Of a stretch of DNA of 64,000 bases, positions 46,601-58,364 are shown piece after piece. The notes under the pieces are model-generated. The model saw nothing but the letters and a program-made list of their open reading frames with translations, was not told the DNA's origin and ran no database searches. The stretch is from Purshia tridentata (taxonomy: Eukaryota; Streptophyta; Magnoliopsida; Rosales; Rosaceae), in contig QANT01000710.1 in the NCBI GenBank assembly GCA_003254885.1, positions 45,879-109,878 of the forward strand. Direction: 5' to 3'. The position numbers and the translations under genes are program-made. Numbering within the stretch: position 1 is the first letter of the stretch; each line of letters starts with the position of its first letter.

Positions 46601-48427
46601 GAAACTAACCGTACCTGGCTGGCAAGGCTGGCATGACTTAGAAAGATTTAATTACAACAATAATCATCATATTGAGAGAATCATGATCTCCAGCCATTTC
46701 TTAAATCATTCCTCAAACTTAAATTTAGGGAGAAAGGATATAAATTACAATTCCAATATCATATTCCTTAAAATTTCTCCATATTTGATATATTTTTTTT
46801 AATTTCCCCAAATCAAATTGAATGGATGTGGTTCTCCAAATTAACCTTCAATGTTCAAATTTTATATGATTTGGAGAAATTTCAACTTTAGCATTTCCCC
46901 AAATTTAACTTTTTCCCAAAACTTATCTTCATATTTGAAGCAAATATAGGAAAATAGCCGGAGATGCTCTAATAATAATTATAATAATAGTTTTGATGAA
47001 GATAATTAAAATTAACAATTATATATATGCTTGATTAAGAGGCGATGGAACCCCAATATGTTCATACTTCAAATTAGTGATATTTTAATATGGATAATGC
47101 TTGGGTCCTCAAAAACTGAGGTGGACCAATTATTAGGCTACACATGTTTTTCCATTAAAAAAAATTCAAATATGTTTTTCCATTAAAAAAATTAAGTTGT
47201 TTTAATGAAAAAAATATGTATAGCTTAGTAATTGGTCTACTTCATCTTTTGAGGACAACCGGGTCCTCAAGCTTGAGGACCCAAGCATTAATAATATTGT
47301 CTTCTTCTCCAACCAATTATTAAGAAGTCATTTCTTGTAATAGTACTAGTGCTCCTAACTTGTTTTTTTTTTTCTTTTTCTTCTAATTATTAATATAGAG
47401 TAACATTCTCACATAATGACCATACATTCAGTATAAAGTCTAATTCATGATACGGATTCATAGTATGACAAAGAAATAATATATATTATATAGAGAGCGC
47501 ACTTCAAATTCTAATATGTATATATATATCACGATATATATATATATTCCCCAAGAAGCAAAAGAAAAAAAATTGAACTTATACACAAAATCATTTGACT
47601 TTGAAAAATTGAAGATGGAGAAAGATTTGAGATCATAAAGGAACATAGATAATTTGGAGTTCACTTTCACGTTGCATGTTCTTTCTTGTTCAATTTACTC
47701 ACATAGATGTCTGGAGATCGAGGAAGAGATGATATATTGGGAGGAATCGAGAAAAAAAAGGAAAGATCCTTACCTTCTTGGGGTTGATGGTGTTGAATGC
47801 GAGTGAAACCCAAAAACCAAGCAATAGCTAGCTAGCAACTACTACCACAACTTTATCTGATCACAACATAAATCATGGAGCAATTCAAGCATACATATAT
47901 ATACAATATCATTAAAATAATAATCTAAGATGTTAACGACAACCAATATATGGTATACAATATTTATAATTGTGAAGAAACAGAGATAAGAGTACACTTC
48001 TATAATAACTTGGAGTGTTCTATAAATTAATCTGCTTTTTATTTTTTGCTTTCTACAGCAAGATCGAGTACCTCTCATCTTCTTTTGTTTTTTTTTTTTT
48101 TCCTATATATATATATACCCTTTTACGCTCAAAGGAATTTGATCATCATGAGGTCACTAATTCCCCTAACAAGCAAAATCTCAATCCCCAATATTCCAAA
48201 TCTATACATCTAATTGATATTGTTTTCTATCCCCCCAAAAAAGAGTATACAACATCATCACTATCTTCATCGATACCTGCAAATTTCTGATCAGCATATA
48301 TAAAACATTGTATAGCTTTAACTTGGCCATGAATAATATTATGTGCCATGATGATCATATACCAACCGAACCCGGCCTGCCCAGCTAGCCATACGAAATC
48401 GGACGTCTAATTATAGTTAAGATCGAT
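43617..48427. other. AT-rich spacer downstream of the NAC gene
   Basis: No protein gene was recognised in 4.8 kb. The stretch has several TA microsatellites (around 44530, 45310, 47515 and 48105) and one inverted-repeat MITE (47092-47290). The frame at 46587-46802 has no resemblance to a family. Confidence 0.55.
47092..47290. mobile_element. Small inverted-repeat MITE (Mutator-like by its termini)
   Basis: The left end reads AATGCTTGGGTCCTCAA (47096 onwards) and the right end TTGAGGACCCAAGCATT (to about 47290), perfect inverted repeats of 17 bases, with weaker pairing further in. These ends closely resemble those of the 442-bp element at 60605. A TSD could not be identified. Inside, a ~28-base A/T segment with TTTTTCCATTAAAAAAA is duplicated in tandem. 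Confidence 0.6.
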
Positions 48428-49663
48428 TTAAGAATACCAATTCATCCCCGAGAGTTGATACGGTGTTCGAAATAGACCATCTCCAAGTGACCCCAGCATT
48501 GCTTGCTGGTGCAATGGAGGAGGCGTCTGAGGAAGCTGGCAAAGAAGAGTTGCAATAGAATTAGTACAATTATTAGTCCCGTCCGTACTAATATTATCCA
48601 ACTGCAGCCTCTTGCTGCCATCCACGTCCTGATCCTCATTCCAGTACAAAGCCGGGACTCCTGCTGCTCGTTTTAGTCCAATGGACGACGACGAAGCCAA
48701 CTGGGACATGGAGGCATCGCCAGTACCACTGCTTATCATCCCCTCCAAGAAATTCTGGTCGTTTTCAATGAATGTCGTCGTGGGTGCATAAGATTTTGGA
48801 AGGTGCAGCTTCGCATTCTGATGATGGTGCTGGTGGTGGCCCACTACACTCATCGAAGGTGGCAAAGGTCCCATCATGTCTTCCATGGACTCCTCCCTCT
48901 CCTGATCCATGGCCCTTTGCGTGTTGTTCTTCTTGTAAATTCGACACAGCACCCAATCATCAAGCTACACATGATATATCAATCAGATTAATTCCGATTA
49001 TCAAATAGGAACTAAATTTTATTAATTACTTTTTTACCCTTAAGGAGTTCTTCTTGTTGCCCAAGTCACACCCGGGTGGCTTATTGATGGGCTTGTTATC
49101 CGCAAGCCGATACTCGTGCATAATCCAATTGGTTTTGATGCCTTTTGGGGGCTTCCCTCCGTAGAACACAAGTGCTTTTTTCACACCAACTTTCTGGGTC
49201 CCGCCGGAAGTCAACACCGGCTTGTCTGTCCCGGTCGCCTTCCAATACCCCGAGGTGGCTGCTCTGTTGGGTCTTGCTCCGTTCGGGTACTTCCGGTCTC
49301 TCGGACTAAAAAAGTACCACTCTTGCTCTCCAAACGTAGCCTTAGCTGCACAAACAATATTACTCGATCATTCTAACAACTGTTTTTTATTTGTATGTAA
49401 TAAAAAAATTAAAAATTAAAAAAAAGAAAAAAGAATATCAAACCTGGGAGCTCCCAAGGATCGAACTTGTAAAGATCGACCTCAGCGATGATGGCAACGG
49501 GGAGGGGCACGGATGTGGCCCTTTTCTTGAGGTAGTGAACCACTAGCTCCTCATCGGTTGGGTGGAAACGGAACCCTGGGGGCAGATTCGGCTGCGGCGG
49601 TGGCTGTGGCTGTGCCTGCGGCGGCTGCTGCTGCGACCCGGTGGATGAGTCCGTGCTCTCCAT
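48428..49663 (-). CDS. NAC transcription factor, NARS1/NAC2/NOR-like group
   Basis: Three exons (49444-49663, 49038-49345, 48428-48964) give 354 codons. A Gln/Pro-rich N-terminus (residues 8-26) precedes the DNA-binding NAC domain: [19 protein letters not shown] (subdomain A), [11 protein letters not shown] (B), [15 protein letters not shown] and [13 protein letters not shown] (C), [17 protein letters not shown] and WIMHEYRL (D), then [11 protein letters not shown] (E). The activation region is His-rich near its middle and ends LSGMNWYS, the terminal motif of this subgroup. Both introns sit at the standard NAC positions. Members regulate embryogenesis and senescence in Arabidopsis (NARS1) and fruit ripening (tomato NOR, apple NAC18.1, and a peach NAC at the maturity-date locus). 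The match to the peach gene is from memory. The 14 kb upstream of it is repeat-rich. Confidence 0.95.
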
Positions 49664-51207
49664 GTTTGGTTGTTGGGTTTTGATGAGGGTTTTTCAGCCA
49701 AGCACATATTCCATATCACACCCAAAAAAGCGTATGATATGGAGAGAGCTGAAAATGTTGTATGGGGGTGGCAACGCCCTTCTTTTATGTGTGAGAGAGG
49801 CTAATGAAGACCAATTAGAGGCCAAATGTTCGTGTGCAGTTGCATGTATCCTGTTAAACTTGGGCAGCCAATAAAAAAAAAGACGCGAAATGGGACCAGG
49901 GGTAGATTAGTCATTTGGGAACTCTAATTACGGAACTAACCATGGTTTTGGCTTGGGCCCGAAACGGTGCATGGGTATGAAAAGGACTTTGTGGTGGTAA
50001 ACAGAAAGATGGGAATGAGACCAGCGGTGGAGGTGCTCGGTACCTTATGAGGACGTGAACTGGAATTTGGGCCGTTGATAGGCTGACACGTGAAATTCCA
50101 GGATGCTGGAGAGGGCGACACGTGCAAGGGGAGGGTGGTGGGGGCCACAGGCCACAGAAGGCAACAAAAAAGATATAGACCGGATAAGTGTGGGGTGGGA
50201 ACAAGCTTTACGCTTCAGATGTCATGCTTTTGTTGCGTTAAATACCACCAATATTGCAATGGGACCCCACTTTCACCAAGAAACCATTGCAGACAAGACT
50301 AATTGGATATCCTAATTAATTCTCCATTACTTTCTGTTTAATCTTTTCGTCACTTAGATTTAATATTAATTTAAGTTTGGTTATATATATCAACATAAGC
50401 GTTTTAAATTAATCAGTTAGCAAGTTATTACGAAACTATCACATATATAGTATGAATTATGCATTTTTAAGTCCTATTTTAAAGATCATCATTGCAAAAA
50501 TTAATGAAATTAAAATTTATTTATTTATTTATTTATTTGTAATCAAATAAATATACGAACATTATTTTCGAGAAACATATAAATGATTTTTTTTATTATC
50601 AAAGGGCTAAATGATCAACTTCTAATTTCAGAGAATTTTTACAAAGATGATTTTTGAAGTGGAGCCTAAATAATGAATAATTTGGATGATGAGATTAGTA
50701 ATCTGGTGGGTCCAAAAAGATGATTAACTTCGGATTAACTTGATAATCAATAAGTCTTAGAGTGCTCTTTAATGCTAGAGATCTCAAATTTATATTCAAA
50801 TTTTGATCCCAAATGATTTGTCAATATTTCAGTGATTCATAAATGGCTTACCCTAAAAATTTTTTATTTCACAACAAGTAAAACATGTTTAATAACACAT
50901 CACTTGGGGTTCAAATATGGGATATAAATTCAGTATCCCTAACATTATTGATTTATAGAGCTATAAAAACTAGATATAAGTGATGTATGATATGAAAGGG
51001 TTGGGTAAGTTTGAAATGATATAATGTAATTAATTGATCATGCCATCTCAATTAATAAAATGAGTTGACATAGATTTTAAGTTTTAATTGTTAGCATGCA
51101 TATCATTAATTGGTTAGCCCCACCGCATCAGGTACTAGATAAGGTGGTTAGTTACTTATGTGGTTAATTATGTGGTTAGTTAAATGTGTAAAAATAGTAT
51201 TCTTCAT
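49664..51207. other. Upstream region of the NAC gene
   Basis: The first ~600 bases are GC-richer and likely hold promoter and leader. ACACGTG-type G-box cores occur near 50088-50093 and 50117-50122, and a TATA-like CATAAAAG on the minus strand lies near 49782-49789. A TTTA repeat lies at about 50517-50538. No separate gene was recognised. Confidence 0.45.
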
Positions 51208-51614
51208 AGGGTAAATAGTCATTTTGATCTCCAGACTATTACACTTGTATCAGTTTGGTCCCCAGACTTCTAATTTGGAAAATTAAGGACTTTGACTTTT
51301 TCAATTTTGTCAATTAAGGACTTTTCCATCAATTTACACATTTTTTCTGCAAATTTATGTTTTTATAGCACCATGTAAAGTACTTTTTTAGAGTAAAATG
51401 GTTTCTTTTATTTAGACTTTACCATTTTTTCCTCATACATCATTTTTTCTTCTTTTATTTCTTACTAAATTTTGATGAAAAATGTGTAAATTGATGGAAA
51501 AGTCCTCAATTAACAAAATTGAAAAAGTCAGAATCCTTAATTTTCCAAATTAGAAGTATGAGGACCAAATTGATACAATGTAATAGTCTGAGAACCAAAA
51601 TTACTGTTTACCCT
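51208..51614. mobile_element. Long-terminal-inverted-repeat MITE
   Basis: The ends are inverted repeats of about 135 bases: AGGGTAAATAGTCATTTTGA at the left matches AGGGTAAACAGTAATTTTGG read from the right. Pairing continues through TTTCCATCAATTTACACATTTTT, and the total length is 407 bases. Divergence between the arms is modest. I could not find a certain TSD, so the superfamily is unassigned. There is no coding capacity, and the RNA would fold into a long hairpin. Confidence 0.75.
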
Positions 51615-53752
51615 TATTTATATTATAAGGGTTGTATCCGAAGACATAGAAAAAAGAATAAATAACAAATATTTTTGCACGAATTCGTGATTTGAGATTT
51701 TATCTTATAATCTTCTTAAAAGTTAGCATAGAAATTAAATAATTCATAATCATCCGATAAAATTGTTTATTTTAGGATGTAAAATTGTTGTGTAAATCAG
51801 TTTATATCTTAAATTTTAATTTTAATTTAGATTTTGAATTCGAAGTTAAATTCAAGATCTAAGCGATAAATGAATACTGGTCAATTCCTTAAAAGTAGGA
51901 TTTTACACTCACCGATCGAGATAGAACTTGATAAGAGAACATATGGTAATTACGATAATAATTTGAGTTAATTTAATTTATTATTAAAATTGTTTTACAT
52001 ATTAGTATATGAGTGATAAACAGAGTTCAATCTGATAGGGATTGCCATGAATATGCAATGTGTGTATCGTATAGTTTACAGTACGTCTTAGTAATTAAAT
52101 TTAGTGTTAATTAAGTACTAGAATGTGACCCACGTGCTAATTACATGAATGGACTACTAAATAATATAGTACACACTACACATCATGTAAACAATATATA
52201 TATATATATATATATGTCTTGTGATTTGCACATGAGGACATGACAATTCATACTCTAATTAAATTATTTGTATGTATCATGGGGCCTGATGATGTCATAT
52301 AATCGGGGCCCTGTGAGTATCTTTTTAATTCCTTTTTTGTATTTTCGTCAAGAATCATAATTTTGTAAATTACAATCTGCATAATGGAGTTTGGAATATT
52401 ATAAATTTAGTACAAGATGGTGTGGTTGTTAATTAATTATACCACTTTAGGCCAAAAAGGAAACGAAATTAATAGATCGTCCATTAATTCACCATTTATT
52501 AAACTATATTATATTTTCTAGCACTTTATTTTTAGCATTACACGTCCCTGGCTTTGTGGGTTTGGATTGGTACAATTTTTAGTGAGTTGGAATTAACATG
52601 TGAACGCAGTGATAACTGGGGTTGAGTGATTGATTTGATGCAAATATAAATAAAAAGTTAATTTATAAATTAAATAAAAAGACTAAAAATGATAGGCATG
52701 ATATGTGAGAAAGAGTTAAAAAGGAAAATATCGTTCTTGTTAAAAGTTGTTTTTGAGTCTTTGTTTGACCACCAACCAAGCATTGATGGCTCAAGAAACT
52801 GGTACTGGGTGTGGACCAAAAGGTCCAATATGATGATGGGTGACTTTATATGTGCTGGGTGGGGTCCCATTGCTGGTTCCATCAACAGCCAAAAGGGCCC
52901 ATTGGGTGTCGCTTCTTGCTATCCAATATTACTTATCATCAGGAGTAGGAGCAAATACTTTATATCACACAATCGAATCTTAATTGGCATCTTAATTTTT
53001 TTGGGGGGTCAGAAAATGGCATCTTAAACAAGTCTTACACCTCCACTCAATCACACACACATAAAGTCTCACATATACTTCAGAAGAGTAGGACTTGTGA
53101 ATCACACTTGGCATGCATGTGCTTATAGCTCATCATCTGCACCTCTCTTCATTTTGATTATCTAGTTTAGTCAATCATAATTAATCACACCAACAACTTT
53201 AATTATTTTTAGATTTGGAATCACACAATAACTTGATAATTCGCTGTCTATGTGAATTGACTCAATTCTGAATCTACGTGGGGCCTTAAGCATAAAATTA
53301 ATATTATGCTCCAAAAAATGTTGTTATCGTTTTTGGGAGCTGAGAGAGGATGGCTCGATCAAGTACTGGAAAAAGAAGGGAATTGAGTTTTCCCTATTTT
53401 TCAATGCAAAATTCCAAATTTCAAGATTAATACTAATTGCTTAATTATATTATTAATTACATATAAATACATAAAAAATAACATTTTGAAACCCCAAACT
53501 AATTTTAACTCTCTATGCTGCTGTTGCATGCTCCACTTAATTGAAAACTGTAATTAATTGGGTAGCAACAAGATATGATCTAATTTATGTTTTCCTTTGT
53601 TAGTACAAGGGACAAGGCTATCTAGATTCTAGAGATAAAGAGATGAAATATCGCCCAAAGTCCAATCAGCTTTGTTGCAAATGCAAACATGTTGCAGAGA
53701 AAGGCCCAACAAATTTCTGAATGTCAGCATGGCTTGCCATACAGGGCAGCAT
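51615..53752. other. AT-rich spacer
   Basis: No gene was recognised. It contains a TA microsatellite at about 52196-52215 and a poly(A) micro-insertion at 52985-53027. The frame at 52689-53027 has no similarity that I recognise and runs into the micro-insertion. Confidence 0.5.
52985..53027 (-). mobile_element. Poly(A) micro-insertion with perfect 11-bp direct repeats
   Basis: TGGCATCTTAA occurs at 52985-52995 and 53017-53027. The 21 bases between read, on the minus strand, TTTTCTGACCCCCC followed by A7. It has the layout of the other scars, with a C-rich junction. Confidence 0.45.
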
Positions 53753-54004
53753 TGTTGGGGTTGTTAGAATTTTAGTTGAATTAGTCAAAGTTTATTCAGT
53801 TAATAAATCCTATTATTTAGGTAGAGTCTGACTTTTTCTTTAAATAACTTACCACGTTATTAGGATTAGTAAAACGTGGGTTGTTTGTTTCAAATCTTAT
53901 CTCTTTGTAAGGCTTATATAAGCCAACAGTTTGTTTTGAATAACATGATTTTTATCCAGATATTACTTCTGAATTGCTTTGTGCTTAGAATTTATAACAA
54001 GCAT
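53748..54004. mobile_element. Solo LTR with 5-bp target-site duplication
   Basis: A 247-base element at 53753-53999 starts TGTTGGGG and ends TATAACA, giving the TG...CA ends of an LTR. It is flanked by a perfect AGCAT duplication (53748-53752 and 54000-54004). Inside, AGGCTTATATAAGCC supplies a TATA promoter about two-thirds along, as in Copia-type LTRs. No internal domain or second LTR is present, so this is the product of LTR-LTR recombination. The orientation is probably plus, judged from the TATA element. Confidence 0.8.
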
Positions 54005-56018
54005 TTCCTGCCGGCACCATATTTCTCTCCAAAACGGCACTACAAGTTGACCAAACCTTGTCACTACCCCTCATCCTTAGCTTGCAGACTACTTGAATTA
54101 ATTCTTGCCGAGCCCAGGCCTAGTCATATTAATTAGAACTCCAGCCACACTTTTACTCCTAATTGTCGTTCCTCTTGTTATGATTAAATTTCATGCATGC
54201 ATATATGCATGGATCATCCCACAAACCATTAATTAATTAAGAATTTTAAGCACAATTAACTGCAATTATTTTTGGTTTCAGATCTGAGTTTGTGGACTTG
54301 CATGAATCGCTGAGGGTGTGTAACTCGATCTAGTAGTTCACGTATGCCCCTAAAATTTGCATTGAGTTGATGATAGTAGCTCCAAAAACCTGAGAAATGC
54401 ATAGTACAAAAGATCTGGAACATGGTGGGTACGTGGTGTTATTATTGGTATCGATGTGACTTTGATATATAAGAGGATTGAGTCAATGGCAAGAGATGAT
54501 GCTACCATGCATGCATATATACCAAACTGTGGTATCGATCGGGTCAATTTTTTGCTGTCTCTGCAGGGTAAGCCTAACTTGCCCTTTCTCTTTTAGAAGT
54601 GGAAAAGAGTAAATTTACATGTGCACACGGTATGCACTTTCATGTGTATATATTATGTATTACCCTTGATGTAAAAATGCTCTTATAATGATATGAATGA
54701 CTTGTGCACCAAGCTTGAACAAAATAAGCTATAATCATCTTTCAACAACACACCTAGCTACCTACCTAGCAGATCTATTTTGGTGCTTGCATACTTTCTT
54801 GTGGTGTAATATGATCCAATCTACAATTGTATGAATTAGCTATAATGAAAGAAAAACTGATCATCGCATTTAACTGTAATAAAAATCTCTTACTTTGATA
54901 CGATAATGAAATTTGTAATTGATTTACACTAATTCCACAAGCTTAAATAATTGTTTTATATATATTCTAGCAAAATATTGTTGGGTTATGAATATCTTGT
55001 CTGTCTATTAAGGAAGCTTCATGAATGATGAAGATATCAAGCTCTCTAGGAGATTATTGGGAGAGAGGATGAGGGTTGCTAGTGCCAAACAATTATATTA
55101 CATGATCGATGACATACATAGAGAATTAATTAATTAATTATGCCATAATATTAAAGGCCTAATTTCCTCAAATCCCTCTAACAGACTTGGGCAAAGTCAC
55201 AATTGCATGACCCTCTCTCACATGTGAATGAAAACTGGCTCTAAGTCTGTTAGTTATCATTATTATGTATTCATGTCACACGCAATCGTATAAGTTGGGT
55301 AGAGCACACCAAATTTTGCAAAGTTGCATGTGTGTGAGAGCTCCAAACAACGTGCAAAAACAATGGCCTTAAACTTTTGATGATCTTAATCTCATTTGCT
55401 TTTGTAACCCATCATTATCAAAAAGAATAAAACGTACTAGGGCTACCTAGCTAGCTTGTTGGGTTTGCGTTTCTAAGTTGGCGATCACACACACGAAAGC
55501 AGACATACATGCATGCATGGGTATATATAAAAGCTTTCTTTGACAACAAGATATATTCTCTTGTGCATTGCATGCATCACTCACCCTTTAACTTGGCCTA
55601 ATTTAAATGACTAGCTTGCAATGACCAACTTTCTACCACCTGTTCACAAAACCCTATCCCAAAAAGCTCGAATAGTATTATTACGACATTTTAACCATGT
55701 GGTGGAATATATATTGGATGATTTGTGACGTGCACTATGTCGTCACCAATATTGCTTGTCAATTGTCACACTCACACATGCACTTTTATGCAAGCAAGCT
55801 AAATATGTAGTGCAATTGCGATTGCACTAAAATTAATGATCGGAATAGTCAAAGATATTATCAGATATGCATGGTTATTAATGTCATTAAAACTATATAC
55901 CAAAAGTAAATCATGAATATTATCCGATTGATGGATATATATAGTACAGATGGGTTTTTCATGAGGCGTATAGCCACAAGATGATGTTTACGCGTTAGAG
56001 TAATAGTCATATACAGAT
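54005..56018. other. AT-rich spacer
   Basis: No gene or defined element was recognised in this 2-kb stretch. Short GCATGCATG repeats and TAATTAATTAA palindromes occur but look like base composition. Confidence 0.45.
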
Positions 56019-56240
56019 AGAGATATATGCAGCATGTGCTATATATATATATATATTATATGAGCCCAAATATTAAGGATTTAAATATTTAGGGTATATA
56101 GATATTGATTAGTGGTGTTCGTTTAAGAGATATATGCAGCATGTGCTATATATATATATATATATATATATTATATGAGCCCAAATATTAAGGATTTAAA
56201 TATTAAGGGTATATAGATATTGATTAGTGGTGTTCGTTTA
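56019..56240. repeat. Tandem duplication of a ~107-115 bp unit
   Basis: The unit beginning AGAGATATATGCAGCATGTG occurs at 56019-56125 and again at 56126-56240. The copies are almost identical; the second has a longer TA run (difference of 8 bases) and one T/A change near TTAAATATT. This is a recent head-to-tail duplication. Confidence 0.85.
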
Positions 56241-56386
56241 TTGTTGTGATCGATTTTCAACGCATGTATATAATTTATGGACAAAATTAAGCTCATTCTT
56301 GTTAATTTGCAGTACATTTTCAGTATAATAATCATATATATACATAATTCAGTAATTCAGTATAATAATCATATATATATATATAT

Positions 56387-56766
56387 GGAAGATATATAAA
56401 AGATAGTTTACCCTAGGCGCCACCCAAAGGCTCTCTTCTCTCTCTCTTCAACTCTCTAGGGGGAAGGGGCGTTGGCTTGCGCCTTTCACAGGCCCTCTCA
56501 TCTCCCTCCTGCCTCTCCCATTTTTGTTTTTTGTTTTTTGTTTGTCTTTGAATATATTCTCTAGTATTCAAGGACAAGATAAGGATATGCATTCGATTGC
56601 CATTTCACTTTTCTTTGAGGTATAGGGAGTTCGTTCTTTGTCTTGTTCCATTGCAATTCACTTGCTTGTTCTGGTTTGTAATTTGTGCTGAATTGGCTTG
56701 TTGGTCTTGTAATTCCCTGTTTGGTTCCAATGAAATTTCTCTTTCAAAAAAAAAGGAAGATATATA
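56387..56766 (+). mobile_element. Poly(A) retroposon (LINE-type) with perfect 12-bp TSD
   Basis: GGAAGATATATA is present at 56387-56398 and 56755-56766. Between them are 356 bases ending in TCTCTTTC and A9. The first ~120 bases are CT/GC-rich (GGCGCCACCCAAAGG; GGGGAAGGGGCG). The rest is G/T-rich 3'-UTR-like sequence with AATGAAATTTCTC just before the poly(A), as at the 3' ends of plant L1-type LINEs. No reading frame of reverse transcriptase survives. It may be a truncated LINE or a SINE using LINE machinery. Confidence 0.75.
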
Positions 56767-57049
56767 TTAATTGCACATAGTTCTCACCCATGTTTTAATT
56801 GAAATTAACTAGCTTTTGTAATGTTCATTATCAAGTGCAATGAAGTACATAGTGAATTTTAAATTTTGTCGCCCAAAGTCACTTTAGGAGACGAATTTTA
56901 AAATTTGTCTCCCAAAGTTTCATCACCAAAACTGTTTTTTCTTGTAGTGAATTAAACTCCTTAGTTTATTCAATATATATATAGTATGCATTCACTATGC
57001 ATGCCCCATATGGGTCTTGTGGCCATCCATGACCGGATGGCGATGCATC

Positions 57050-57107
57050 AAGGAGAGAGAGAGAGAAAGAGAGAGAGAGAGGAGGGGGGGGGGGGGAAAA
57101 AGAGAAA
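57050..57107 (+). repeat. 58-base pure purine tract with a G13 run
   Basis: From 57050 to 57107 the plus strand has no pyrimidine. (GA)n leads into GGA, then 13 consecutive G (57084-57096), then A/G. Such tracts can form triplex DNA and polymerase-slippage sites. No gene lies nearby. Confidence 0.8.
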
Positions 57108-58364
57108 TGAGAGAGGGAGTGAGAGTGAAAAAGGGATAGAAATGGAGAGAAATGTATAAGTAAAAATGTGGAATAGTATGAATAAAGTGTGGGCAGGAAA
57201 AAAATTAAGTGGACCCCTTGAGAAGTCCAATAAAAAAAAACTATATAAGAATATGGTAGCTCAAATTAAGTGTATTAATAATTATCTATATATACTATTA
57301 ACCTGAACTGGTTTTGTTTTTTATATTTTGGCTTTCATAAAATGTTGTATACCACTCCGAATGTGTCATTTTCCGATGGAACTCACAGTGTCCTAGCATG
57401 ACATATATATCCCCTTAATTATAATAAATCACAGCCTGTTTTAGTGACAGCTGGGTCTGTTTCCACATACAATCTAGATATATTTGGATTTCAGTACTTC
57501 GACAGAGAGCTCGATCGAAGGCCAATTGTCATGACAGCTATTCTCCTAAGTCCTCATTTCCAAATTCCATGTATCTTATGTATCACGCTTTAAACACAAA
57601 GCATATATACATGTGCACTTATATATATAAAACAAAGTAGTGTTAAAACTAAATATTCTAAATTTATATTTCAAATAGGCGTGAAGGTTTTATAAATTAA
57701 TATTTGATTTTATTTTAGAGCTCATTTATTTACAACAAGTAATTAAAACCATAATACATTATTATAAAAATCAAATTGAAATCTCTAGCATCATTTTTAT
57801 GTATGTATTGGTGAACTTAATTGCACTCTACTTCATATTGTTTGAATGAAATTTTATTTTGTTCCTTCATGTTCCAATTTGATCATTAGTTCATACACAC
57901 GTTCACACATTGTAGCTATATCGACCCTGCATTAAATTTATTATGCCTCAAGTCAAATAGATTAGAAATCACCTGGCCACCATTTACTTTTTTTTTTTTA
58001 AATTCTACATCAAAATGACCCAAAGCCAAAAGTTATGTATTTTACTCAGTAAAAGGTAAATGGGATCATCTAGCAGAAGGTGAGAAAGACAAAAAGGCTC
58101 ATCTGATCAATCCCTAGAGCATGCTAATTAATGAGCTACAAAATTACACAGGCTGGTATTGAAGAGAAATAATTAACCTGAAAAGAGTGTGATAAAGCTG
58201 TAATCTCTTCAAGTTCTAAGAGTAGAAAATAAATTACAAGTGGTGGGCATTAATAATATATATCCTCCCAACGTGTGATCCTGTTGCTACTGCACTTTGC
58301 GACATGTTATGTTTTAGGTGGGAACAAGTTCATTCATTTTCTACCTTCAAATTGATTGAAATGG

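Noticed and set aside
52689-53027. 112-codon plus-strand frame upstream of the NAC gene
   Set aside because: It runs through a poly(A) micro-insertion, has no recognisable domain and no exon signals.
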